Origin: Candidatus Iainarchaeum sp.
GTDB lineage: Archaea; Iainarchaeota; Iainarchaeia; Iainarchaeales; JAAZKV01
Assembly: GCA_028702895.1 (NCBI GenBank)
Contig: JAQVNZ010000005.1
Span: 1 to 29,547, forward strand
Reading direction: 5' to 3'
DNA length: 29,547 bases
Part shown: positions 1 to 7,217 of the stretch, piece after piece
Position numbering within the stretch: the stretch's first letter is position 1
Layout of the letters: every line of letters begins with the position of its first letter
Notes under the pieces: generated by a model
The model's input: the letters and a program-made list of their open reading frames with translations, nothing else
Databases searched by the model: none
Told to the model about the DNA's origin: nothing
Translations under genes and position numbers: made by a program

Positions 1-977
1 TTTAATTTTTTAGCAAAATCTTTATGCAAATGTTCGGCTAAAACAGAAAGAGTTGCACCCCTTGGTAAAGCTAATGGATCAATTAATTTAGCTTCTTGAC
101 TCGGTTTTTTTGTATAAACTAAAACCTTATTTAATAATAAAAATATTTGATCTTTTAAATCAGTTAAATTATGATCCGTTAACTCATACGCATTTAAAAA
201 AATTGCACGTTTGTAAACAATACTTTCATTCAAAGCTTCCGAAACATCATTAATTGAATTTAATGTTCCAGTAATAATAACACTTGAATTTGAAAAACCA
301 ACAGTCTTTAAATAATTAATTAATTGATCTAATGGAAATTTTAAAAATTCTTTTCCAGAAACTTGTATCCCTCTAAAATCAGATGCTTTTACACTTATTG
401 GTGGGCGAACTCGATTATAGTATATTTTAGATTCAAATAATTCTTTTTTAACAACTTCTTGTTGAACAGCATCACCAAGAATTATCATACCATCAGAATT
501 TCTAGCAAGAGAAATTATTTCTTTACCCTGTGCTTTTCCACTAGCAGATCCTTGTATTAAAGCAGGTAATTCAACTAATTGAATTAAACCCCCTTCATAA
601 GGCATCATCCCCGGCTCAGGTTTAAATGTGGCAAATTCATAATTTGTTTCCTCAGTAATTTTTTTCCCAACTAATTTATTTAACAACCAACTTTTACCAG
701 TGTTAGGCATGCCAATAATTATTATTTGGCCAAGACCGTCTTTTTTTACAAACATTGTGGGAGCTGAACCTTTTTTGGATTGACTTTTTTGTCTTTCCAT
801 TGATGATTTTAATGCAGAAATCTTTCTATTTATTTCAGCTCTTAAACTCTCACAACCCTTATGTGAAGGCGCAGTTGATTTCATTTCAGTTAAAGCAATC
901 AATTTTTCTTCATTAGTAACTGCTTTATCATATTTACTTTCAGCAGCAGCAAATTCAACTGAAACATTAGTAGCCAT
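1..977 (-). CDS. DRG/Obg-related GTPase-like protein with TGS domain (C-terminus cut by window edge)
   Basis: Reading from ATG at 977, 325 codons are visible and the frame runs off the left edge. After a helical N-terminus (1-75) comes a P-loop GMPNTGKS (89-96) and a switch-I-like YEFATFKP, in the order of the DRG family of ribosome-associated GTPases. From about residue 285 the sequence LVYTKKPSQEAKL and the later GATLSVLAEHLHKDFAKKL match the start of a TGS domain, which follows the G domain in DRG proteins. The G3 motif, normally DxPG, is ELPA (136-139), and G4, normally NKxD, is NAYE (262-265). Nucleotide specificity and hydrolysis may therefore be altered or lost. It lies 74 bp downstream of the methyltransferase gene on the same strand. 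Family placement is firm; activity is uncertain. Confidence 0.8.
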   Translation of the reverse strand, partial: MATNVSVEFAAAESKYDKAVTNEEKLIALTEMKSTAPSHKGCESLRAEINRKISALKSSMERQKSQSKKGSAPTMFVKKDGLGQIIIIGMPNTGKSWLLNKLVGKKITEETNYEFATFKPEPGMMPYEGGLIQLVELPALIQGSASGKAQGKEIISLARNSDGMIILGDAVQQEVVKKELFESKIYYNRVRPPISVKASDFRGIQVSGKEFLKFPLDQLINYLKTVGFSNSSVIITGTLNSINDVSEALNESIVYKRAIFLNAYELTDHNLTDLKDQIFLLLNKVLVYTKKPSQEAKLIDPLALPRGATLSVLAEHLHKDFAKKL

Positions 978-1051
978 AATAAACAACTCTCATATTAGAA
1001 TAATTAATAAAAAATACTATTAAAAAAGAATCCTTAAACTTACAATTGATT

Positions 1052-1597
1052 TTAACAGGCAGTTATTCTCAAAACAAACAATTCTTCAAAAAATAATTTT
1101 TTTGAACTAACAATTTCAACACAATATTTTTTTTCTTCCAAAAAAGAGATTATTTCTTCCTCATTATTCAATGAAGAAACTAATAATAATACTACAAAAT
1201 TTGGATTAACATGGTCAGATAATTGTTCTAAAAATTTATTAATTACTACTCTCCCTTTCTTTCCACCATCTAAATCTTTCCACTTTATTTCATCACTTGG
1301 TAAATAAGGAGGGTTAAACGCAATAAAATCAAATTTTTCTCCCTTTAGCGAAGAAAATAAATCACTTTCAATTAAAACAAATTTATCTTTATATTCTAAA
1401 AGGTTTTTTTGAGTAAGTAAAAGAGCTTTATAATTAACATCCACACAAAAAACTTTTTTAGCATTAGAAAAAAACATTGCTTTTGCTTGTATACCCGAAC
1501 CGGTACCTAAGTCAAGGCATTTTTTTTCAGACAAATTTTCTTTTTTTATTTCTTCTTCAAGCAAAAAAGAATCTTCTTGTGGAGCATAAACTTGCAT
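1052..1597 (-). CDS. HemK2/Mtq2-type class I SAM-dependent methyltransferase
   Basis: A 181-residue Rossmann methyltransferase. The N-terminal YAPQEDSFLL is the typical opening of the archaeal/eukaryotic HemK2 (Mtq2) group. The SAM loop DLGTGSG is at 29-35 and the catalytic NPPY at 95-98; NPPY is the signature of enzymes that methylate glutamine amides or exocyclic amino groups. A GGKKGR segment follows, as in the family. Mtq2 proteins modify the GGQ glutamine of the release factor, usually with a Trm112 partner; no Trm112 gene is in the window. Length is close to normal (about 200). The ATG at 1597 begins directly with the family's N-terminus. The gene is co-oriented with the GTPase-like gene downstream, so they may be co-transcribed. 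Substrate is inferred from family only. Confidence 0.85.
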   Translation of the reverse strand: MQVYAPQEDSFLLEEEIKKENLSEKKCLDLGTGSGIQAKAMFFSNAKKVFCVDVNYKALLLTQKNLLEYKDKFVLIESDLFSSLKGEKFDFIAFNPPYLPSDEIKWKDLDGGKKGRVVINKFLEQLSDHVNPNFVVLLLVSSLNNEEEIISFLEEKKYCVEIVSSKKLFFEELFVLRITAC

Positions 1598-1687
1598 AAA
1601 ATAATAATAAATTGAAAAGTATAAAAACTATGCTAAAAGGCATTATAAAAAAATAAAAACAAAAAAATGAAAAAACCAGTTTTAAAA

Positions 1688-2260
1688 TTAATTTGTATTT
1701 GAAAGAGAATTAAATTTTAACACAAATTTTTTCGCAATACAATCATCTAAAATTAAAAGTAGATTCTCATCGTTCTTAGTATCTGCATTTAAAGAATAAT
1801 TAAAAGAACCAGTAAAAACTTTTATTCCATCTATTACCATGAATTTATTATGCATTGAACCCAAATCTTTTTTAATAAAAACAGGAATGTCATTTTTTTC
1901 TAATAACAAATGCAAACTATGTTTAGAAGTAGATTGTAAATAATCCATTACGATGATTATTTTTACACCTCTTTGTTTCGCATTAATTAAAGCGTCAGCT
2001 ATTTCAGAATGTGTAAAAGAATATATTGCAACTAAAATTGTATCTTGGGCCGAATTTATTTCAGATATCATACGAGTTGAACAAAAATCTTGCGGACAAA
2101 AATAAATATTTATTTTTGAATCACACTCAAAATCAACGAAATCAATTTTACTCTTATCAAAATAAATTTCATAATTTTTTTCAATAAAAAATATTATTGT
2201 AACCGAACAAATGATTATTAAAATAAAAAAAATAAGTTCTTTTTTAGTAAAAAAATTCAT
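1688..2260 (-). CDS. Membrane-anchored phospholipase D-superfamily (HKD) nuclease
   Basis: A 190-residue protein when started at ATG 2260; a TTG three codons upstream is also in frame but less likely. Residues 8-26 form one hydrophobic helix (signal anchor), so the catalytic domain probably lies outside the cytoplasm. One HKD motif is visible: H137, K139 and D144 in HNKFMVID, followed by GSFN (151-154) and a later ENL. Single-HKD proteins of this size (Nuc type) dimerise to form one active site and cleave nucleic acid phosphodiesters. Two or three cysteines lie in the N-terminal third. It is divergent from tatD across 66 bp. Phospholipase activity cannot be excluded from sequence, but length favours a nuclease. 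Confidence 0.82.
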   Translation of the reverse strand: MNFFTKKELIFFILIIICSVTIIFFIEKNYEIYFDKSKIDFVDFECDSKINIYFCPQDFCSTRMISEINSAQDTILVAIYSFTHSEIADALINAKQRGVKIIIVMDYLQSTSKHSLHLLLEKNDIPVFIKKDLGSMHNKFMVIDGIKVFTGSFNYSLNADTKNDENLLLILDDCIAKKFVLKFNSLSNTN

Positions 2261-2285
2261 TTTAATCAAAAAAATATTACAAATA

Positions 2286-2302
2286 CAGTTTATAATATTT
2301 TT
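2286..2302. promoter_or_regulatory. Shared TATA-like core between divergent PLD-nuclease and tatD genes
   Basis: The 66-bp gap between the two ATGs (2260 minus, 2327 plus) holds one clear A/T promoter core, GTTTATAATATTT at 2288-2300. It reads as a TATA-like box on both strands. Spacing predicts starts near 2318 (plus) and near 2268 (minus), giving very short leaders. A weak GTGGA lies just before the tatD ATG. Shared use is inference. Confidence 0.4.
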
Positions 2303-2326
2303 CTAAAATAAGTCAATTGTGGAAAC

Positions 2327-3079
2327 ATGAAAAACAATTTTTTATTTGATGTGCATTCACATATTGATCTTGTTGAAGAAGACATAAACAAAATTATTTT
2401 ACAAGCTACTAAAAATAATGTACAAAAAATAATTAGTTGTTCAACAACATTTGAATCTAATAAAAAAAATTTATTATTATCAAACAAATACCCTCAAATC
2501 AAAAGTGCAATTGGATTATACCCATTAAATGTAATTGAATTAAATGATAATGAAATAGAACAAGCTTTTAATTTTTTTAAAAAAAATATTTCCAAAGCAA
2601 TTGCAATTGGTGAAATCGGATTAGATTTTAAATATTCTAAAAATCAATCAGAACAAGAAAAGCAAATAGAAATATTTGAAAAATTTATTGAACTTGGTAA
2701 AAAAGAAAACAAACCTTTAATCCTCCATTCAAGATATGCTCAACGAGAAATATTAAACATTTTAGAAAAAAATAATGCTAAAAAAGTAATATTACATGGT
2801 TTTATTGAATCTAAAAAACTTATGGCCAAAGCCGCAGAAAATGATTATTATATTAGTGTGGGCCCAATAGTATTAGAAAATGAAATTATACAAGAAAACA
2901 TAATTAATTTTTCTTTAGAACACCTATTATTTGAAACTGACTCGCCGATAAGATTTGATAATAACATTGTTTTTCCAGAAAAAATAAAAAACATTGCTAG
3001 CAAAGTTGCAGAATTAAAAAAAACTAATTTAAATGAAATTACTAAGCTACAAACAATCCTTTTTAATAAAATATTCTAA
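2327..3079 (+). CDS. tatD: TatD-family metal-dependent DNase
   Basis: A 250-residue TIM-barrel hydrolase. Metal ligands of the TatD family are visible in order: H10 and H12 in FDVHSHID, E96 in GEIGLDF, H134 in LILHSR, H157 in VILHGF and D205 in ETDSP. TatD enzymes are Mg-dependent 3'-5' exonucleases linked to DNA repair and turnover. The usual GxHP near residue 65 is GLYP here, a small departure. Length matches the family (about 250-265). The ATG at 2327 begins the first beta strand directly. It is first in a short plus-strand set with two small genes. DNase function is known for family members and inferred here. Confidence 0.9.
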   Translation: MKNNFLFDVHSHIDLVEEDINKIILQATKNNVQKIISCSTTFESNKKNLLLSNKYPQIKSAIGLYPLNVIELNDNEIEQAFNFFKKNISKAIAIGEIGLDFKYSKNQSEQEKQIEIFEKFIELGKKENKPLILHSRYAQREILNILEKNNAKKVILHGFIESKKLMAKAAENDYYISVGPIVLENEIIQENIINFSLEHLLFETDSPIRFDNNIVFPEKIKNIASKVAELKKTNLNEITKLQTILFNKIF

Positions 3080-3129
3080 AAAAAATGTGAAATTTAAAAA
3101 CCTTCCATAATCGAAATATTAAAGATACT

Positions 3130-3609
3130 ATGATTATTCCGATATTAATTTGGGCAATTGTTTTGCTAGTAATTGCTAACGTTTCTATTTCAGTTTTAAA
3201 AAGAAATAATACTTCTAAAACAAAAAACAATAAATGGGAAGATTATCAAGGAGAAATAATAGTAGAAAATACGCCTACAACTAGTGTTGCAATTATTAAT
3301 ACAAAAATAGTTAGCGCAGAAGATCAATTTAATAATGTGGGAAAAACTATTGCAAATGAACAAAAAATTAATATTCTTAATAGACGAATAGAAAATATTG
3401 AAAAAACTCTTTTAGAATTTGCGAAAAATAAACTATTATTAGAAAATGAATTTGATTATGAGAAACTTGATTTTAGATTAAAAGTAATGGAAAAAGAATT
3501 AAACGAAATTAAAAATCCAACTATACAAAAGAAAACTTTTTTTGGAAAAGAAAATGATGAAATGGAAGAAAAAATAAGAGCACTAGCTTTTAATTCAAGA
3601 AAAAATTAA
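3130..3609 (+). CDS. Hypothetical single-pass membrane protein with coiled coil
   Basis: A 159-residue protein that I do not recognise. Residues 3-23 form a hydrophobic helix, immediately followed by a basic stretch (KRNN), so the rest is probably cytoplasmic. Residues about 70-135 are rich in Lys, Glu, Leu and Ile with heptad-like spacing, suggesting a coiled coil. No cysteine, metal or nucleotide motif is seen. It starts 50 bp after tatD on the same strand and is followed 42 bp later by the YkgJ-type gene, so the three may share a transcript. It could be a scaffold or tether; nothing in the sequence decides this. Confidence 0.65.
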   Translation: MIIPILIWAIVLLVIANVSISVLKRNNTSKTKNNKWEDYQGEIIVENTPTTSVAIINTKIVSAEDQFNNVGKTIANEQKINILNRRIENIEKTLLEFAKNKLLLENEFDYEKLDFRLKVMEKELNEIKNPTIQKKTFFGKENDEMEEKIRALAFNSRKN

Positions 3610-3651
3610 AACTTATAACCTCAAAGAAAATAAATTAAAAAAGGAATTATA

Positions 3652-4026
3652 ATGGTAAATAATAAAATCTCTCAAAATGAAATTTCTTGTAAAACTTGTT
3701 TAGCAGATTGTTGTAAAGAAGTAGCAGTATCAATTAATACGCCAAAAACAAAAAAAGATTGGGATGAAATAAAATGGCTAGTATTGCATAAAAACGTTCA
3801 AGTATACAAAGATTTTGAGAATGATTGGTTAGTCGAATTTTTTACACCTTGTGAAAAATTATCAAAAACAAATAAATGCACTATATACAAAAAAAGACCT
3901 TTAATTTGCAAAGAACACCAAAGTAAAAATTGTATAAAAACAGGGCCGCAAGATTATTATAAAATATTATTTAAAACAATAAACGATGTTGAGAAATACT
4001 TGCAACAAAAAAATAAAAAAAAATAA
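3652..4026 (+). CDS. YkgJ-type (UPF0153) cysteine-cluster protein
   Basis: A 124-residue protein with the family's cysteine layout: C13, C16, C20 and C21 near the N-terminus in CKTCLADCC, then a middle CEKLSKTNKC pair, and RPLICKEHQ with further cysteines. This is the pattern of the YkgJ family, thought to bind zinc or an Fe-S cluster; the role is not established. The start is well supported: an AAGGA tract lies 5 bp before the ATG. It ends 8 bp from the stop of the convergent AP endonuclease gene. The C-terminus is a lysine-rich tail. Family call is firm, function unknown. Confidence 0.8.
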   Translation: MVNNKISQNEISCKTCLADCCKEVAVSINTPKTKKDWDEIKWLVLHKNVQVYKDFENDWLVEFFTPCEKLSKTNKCTIYKKRPLICKEHQSKNCIKTGPQDYYKILFKTINDVEKYLQQKNKKK

Positions 4027-4034
4027 TTTTTTAA

Positions 4035-4805
4035 TTAAACATTTATTTCTAATTCAATCGGACAATGATCTGATCCTAAAACATTTGAAAGTATTTTTGA
4101 ACTTTTTATTTTTGATTTTAATTCTTTACTAGCAACAAAATAGTCTATTCGCCATCCAATATTTCTTTTTCTAGCATTAAATCTATATGACCACCAAGTG
4201 TATTGATCAGGAGCTTTGGTAAACATTCTAAAAGTGTCAATATACCCTTTTTCTAATTGTTCACTAAAAGCGTTTCTTTCTTCAATAGAAAATCCAGGAC
4301 TTTCTTCGTTTTGTTTTGGATTAGCTAAATCAATTTCTTTATGTGCTACGTTTAAATCTCCACAAAAAATAACTGGTTTTTTTTCTCGTAATTTTTCACA
4401 ATAATTAATGAATTGTTCATTAAATTCTATTTTCTCGCCCAATCTTAACAAACCATGTTTTGAATTAGGTGCATAAACATTTAGAAGAAAAAAATCTTTT
4501 AATTCAAAGGTTTGTACTCTACCTTCATCATCAAAAATTTTACTATTAAAACCATTTTTATTATCAAGTGGAGGAATTTTTGAAATTATCCCAGTACCAG
4601 AATATCCTTTTCGTTTTGCTCCATTAAAATAAGTTTTATAACCATTAAAAGAACCAAATGAAGCGATTTCATCAGGAACATCATCGTTATGCACTTTTAT
4701 TTCCTGTAAACAATAAATATCTGCTTTAGTTTCATTAAAAAATTTTAAAAAATCTTTTTTCATTATAGCTCTAATACCATTAACATTCCATGCAATTATT
4801 TTCAT
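4035..4805 (-). CDS. xth: Exodeoxyribonuclease III / AP endonuclease
   Basis: A 256-residue member of the exonuclease III (EEP) family, full length. Key sites are visible: N7 in WNVNGIR, E35 in CLQEIK (metal), NVYAPN, the GDLN catalytic pair, GWRIDYF, and the terminal GSDHCPI catalytic His. These enzymes cut 5' to abasic sites in base excision repair and have 3'-5' exonuclease and 3'-phosphatase activity. The start ATG at 4805 gives MKIIAWNVNG, the standard N-terminus. It lies downstream of, and co-oriented with, the RecJ-like gene, separated by 148 bp of A/T-rich DNA, so co-transcription is possible but unproven. Confidence 0.93.
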   Translation of the reverse strand: MKIIAWNVNGIRAIMKKDFLKFFNETKADIYCLQEIKVHNDDVPDEIASFGSFNGYKTYFNGAKRKGYSGTGIISKIPPLDNKNGFNSKIFDDEGRVQTFELKDFFLLNVYAPNSKHGLLRLGEKIEFNEQFINYCEKLREKKPVIFCGDLNVAHKEIDLANPKQNEESPGFSIEERNAFSEQLEKGYIDTFRMFTKAPDQYTWWSYRFNARKRNIGWRIDYFVASKELKSKIKSSKILSNVLGSDHCPIELEINV

Positions 4806-4953
4806 AAAATAATAAAATAAAAAAATGATTAAAAAGGTAAGCTATTTTATTTACATTAATAAATTAATGAGTTGATAATTATTATTAAAAAGAAAAGTAA
4901 AAAATACTTATTTTATTAAAACAAGTATTAATTATTCAAATTTTTTAAAAAAA

Positions 4954-6501
4954 TTATTCTTCAATTTTTCTTTCTTTTAACATTACTTTTATTTCTTCAA
5001 GTATTTCGTCTTTGTGTGCAGAAACAAATTTTATTGCACCAGCACATTCGTGACCGCCACCATCAACACTTGCTTGTGGAAACTTTTCTTGAAGATGTTG
5101 TATTATATCTGCTACTGGAAGAACACCTTTATTTGCACGAATTATAAGCATATCATTTAGATAACCAATACTAAAAATATTTTGATTCGGATGAGAACTT
5201 AATATTTTATCGTGTATCATTCCAATTACTTTTCCAGGAGTAGGATAAGTAAAACGCATAGTATATTTTTCTAAATCAATATTTGAATATACAACATTAT
5301 TTATTTCCATTGTTCGAACATATGGTAAAGTACTTTGAAGTTGAGTGTCTGCTCCTTTCGCAACCTCTTTAACCATCATTTCAACCATTAGACTATTATC
5401 AAAAATTTCTTCATAAACTCCAGTCCCGCTAGCAAATCTTAAATTATACGAAGTAAAATCTACAGCAATCCCAATATTAGTTAATTCTTCTCTAGTCTTG
5501 CCAGTTATCGCAATATAATCTTCTGTTTCTTTTATTTCAGATCTATCAGAAATTGCAGAAACCGCAGGTAATAATGGTTCGTCAAAATCCTTGTCAATTA
5601 GTCTAGCAATTTCATAACAAAGCATTCCTGCATTAGTACTACTATCTAAACCAAAAATATAAGGGTTTAAGTGAAGTGATAAATATTCACAAACACTAGT
5701 TTTTTCTCCAATCATTTTAACCGGATTATGATGATCAATAACAATTATTTCATATCCTAAATTAAATAATACTTTATGTGAAAACGAATCTTCTGGTGTT
5801 GAACCATTATCAACAATTATTATAATAGGTTTTTTTTGCCCAAAATCATTTACAATTCTTTTTGCTAAAACAACATCAAATAACATATCTGTTATCTCAT
5901 AAAATGGTGCTTTTGAAGGGCTCCTATAAAAATAATATTGTGGATTAATACCCACTTTTTTCATTAAAATTTTTATTGAGTGTTCAAGTGCTAGACCAGA
6001 TGAGATACCATCAGAATCATTATGATGTCTAACCATGATTGCTTGACCATCAAGAACTGCCCGTCTTATTTTATGAGCAATTTTTATCATAGTTGGATAC
6101 ATTTTATCCAATCTATCAGATTTAATACTTAAATATCTGTCAATTGGTTCACTTTGTTTATCTAAAATAGTATTAAAATCAAAATCAACTTTATCCATTG
6201 ATTTAATTTCAATTTGTAATTTATCAGCTCTATCACTAACAGAACCTCTTAATTTTACTACATCATCAACATCAAATTTAGATTCTTTTGTAACTGCATC
6301 AACTTGTTTAAAACCGTCTGAAACAGAAAATACTACTGGTCCAGGAACGCTTTTTCTAACTATTTTTACTATACCTTCAAAAAAATCTCCGGCTTTAGCC
6401 ATTTCAAGAGAATCTACTTTGTCTCCCATTTGAACATGATTATTAAAACCATGATTATTTTTTTTATTTTGGAACCTATTGTTCCCATTACTTTTATTCA
6501 T
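4954..6501 (-). CDS. Archaeal RecJ-like DHH-family phosphoesterase with N-terminal OB-like domain
   Basis: A 515-residue protein from ATG 6501. AAAGGA about 9 bp upstream supports this start over an in-frame TTG at 6510, which would touch that tract. After an Asn-rich, low-complexity N-terminus (1-27), residues 30-100 look like an OB-fold nucleic-acid-binding domain. The DHH domain has HHNDSDG (159-165), a metal-binding IVDNGS (about 229) and VIDHHNP (254-260). The DHHA1 part ends with GGGHECAG (about 481). Archaeal RecJ-like proteins of this layout are Mn-dependent single-strand 5'-3' or 3'-5' exonucleases, some bound to the replisome. It resembles the COG1107 group but lacks the DnaJ-type zinc finger. 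DNA versus RNA substrate cannot be told from sequence. Confidence 0.85.
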   Translation of the reverse strand: MNKSNGNNRFQNKKNNHGFNNHVQMGDKVDSLEMAKAGDFFEGIVKIVRKSVPGPVVFSVSDGFKQVDAVTKESKFDVDDVVKLRGSVSDRADKLQIEIKSMDKVDFDFNTILDKQSEPIDRYLSIKSDRLDKMYPTMIKIAHKIRRAVLDGQAIMVRHHNDSDGISSGLALEHSIKILMKKVGINPQYYFYRSPSKAPFYEITDMLFDVVLAKRIVNDFGQKKPIIIIVDNGSTPEDSFSHKVLFNLGYEIIVIDHHNPVKMIGEKTSVCEYLSLHLNPYIFGLDSSTNAGMLCYEIARLIDKDFDEPLLPAVSAISDRSEIKETEDYIAITGKTREELTNIGIAVDFTSYNLRFASGTGVYEEIFDNSLMVEMMVKEVAKGADTQLQSTLPYVRTMEINNVVYSNIDLEKYTMRFTYPTPGKVIGMIHDKILSSHPNQNIFSIGYLNDMLIIRANKGVLPVADIIQHLQEKFPQASVDGGGHECAGAIKFVSAHKDEILEEIKVMLKERKIEE

Positions 6502-6799
6502 TATTATCAATCCTTTATTTTTGAAATATCTTGAGAAATAATCTAATTAAAAACTAATTAGCTAAATTTGACCCCGTCTATTGACTTGCCAAATCATTTT
6601 CTTTCATCATTATATAAAATTAATTCTATTGCTAATAATATATAAATGTTCGTTTTTACTAAAAATAGTAAAAAAATTATTAAATTAAAAAACATAAAAC
6701 TAAAACCCTCTAAAAAAAATTATAATCTTTAAAAAACAAACTAAAAAAATTATACTTTTAACTATTCAAATAAATACTTTTTGTAATAATTATTTTGTA
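6502..6799. promoter_or_regulatory. Divergent intergenic region between RecJ-like and GIY-YIG genes
   Basis: This 298-bp gap separates genes that start outward on both sides. For the minus-strand gene a TATATAA-type box lies near 6610-6618, predicting an approximately 85-nt leader. That leader includes a 7-bp hairpin (6543-6549 pairing with 6555-6561) and the short palindromic GACCCCGTC. Additional A/T boxes near 6640-6650 could serve either strand. No ORF or RNA gene is evident. Confidence 0.35.
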
Positions 6800-7051
6800 A
6801 TGGTTTTTTTTGTTTACTTATTAGAATGTAGAGATTATACGTATTATTGTGGTTATACTAATGATTTAGAAAAAAGAATTATTACGCACAACAAAGGAAT
6901 TGGATCAAAGTACACTAAAAGAAGACGGCCAGTAAAACTAATTTATTTTGAAGAATATGAAACTAGAAGTTTAGCAATGAAAAGAGAATATGCTATAAAA
7001 CAATTTTCTAGAAGAGAAAAAGAAGAATTAATAAAAAATAAAGCATTATAA
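6800..7051 (+). CDS. GIY-YIG nuclease-family protein (UPF0213/YhbQ-like)
   Basis: An 83-residue stand-alone GIY-YIG domain. FVYLLEC near the N-terminus and YYCGYT at about 15-20 form the two-strand motif. Arg in DLEKRI, then HN and the basic segment GSKYTKRRRP follow, as does the late Glu-containing MKREYAIKQF typical of UPF0213. Stand-alone members are found in many bacteria and some archaea and are thought to act in DNA processing or repair; their role is not settled. Cys replaces the usual Ile in the second triplet (YCG for YIG). It is convergent with the PPDK gene and followed by a tandem repeat and a hairpin terminator. Confidence 0.85.
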   Translation: MVFFVYLLECRDYTYYCGYTNDLEKRIITHNKGIGSKYTKRRRPVKLIYFEEYETRSLAMKREYAIKQFSRREKEELIKNKAL

Positions 7052-7060
7052 AAAAATAAA

Positions 7061-7134
7061 ATCAAATAAACAAAAATCAAATAAACAAAAATCAAATAAA
7101 CAAAAATCAAATAAAAAAAACAAAATCAAATAAA
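7061..7134. repeat. 15-bp tandem repeat, three perfect and two diverged copies
   Basis: The unit ATCAAATAAACAAAA occurs perfectly at 7061-7075, 7076-7090 and 7091-7105. A longer variant follows at 7106-7124 and a partial copy at 7125-7134. It starts 9 bp after the GIY-YIG stop codon, so it lies in the 3' untranslated part of that gene or in the convergent gap before PPDK. It has no spacers and is not CRISPR. Replication slippage is the likely origin. Confidence 0.9.
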
Positions 7135-7170
7135 AAAATAATTTAATAATTAGAAAATAAAAAAAAGAAA

Positions 7171-7196
7171 AAAAGAGAATTTTTTGATTCTCTTTT
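7171..7196. terminator. Bidirectional hairpin terminator between convergent genes
   Basis: A perfect 10-bp stem, AAAAGAGAAT at 7171-7180 pairing with ATTCTCTTTT at 7187-7196, with a 6-nt loop. It sits between the convergent GIY-YIG and PPDK genes, and each arm ends in a run that reads as U-rich RNA on the strand leaving it. It can plausibly serve both genes. Archaeal termination needs only a U-tract, so the stem may instead protect RNA 3' ends. Confidence 0.6.
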
Positions 7197-7217
7197 AAAA
7201 AATATTTTTAATTTTTT

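Noticed and set aside
2290..2487. Minus-strand 65-codon frame opposite tatD
   Set aside because: It lies antisense to well-conserved tatD codons and has no family match or start signal.
6585..6612. ATGATGA on the minus strand as a C box of a C/D sRNA
   Set aside because: No CUGA D or D' box lies at the proper distance; it overlaps a TATA-like region.
7061..7134. Short regularly repeated units resembling a CRISPR array
   Set aside because: Units are 15 bp and adjoin without spacers; there is no leader and no cas gene nearby.
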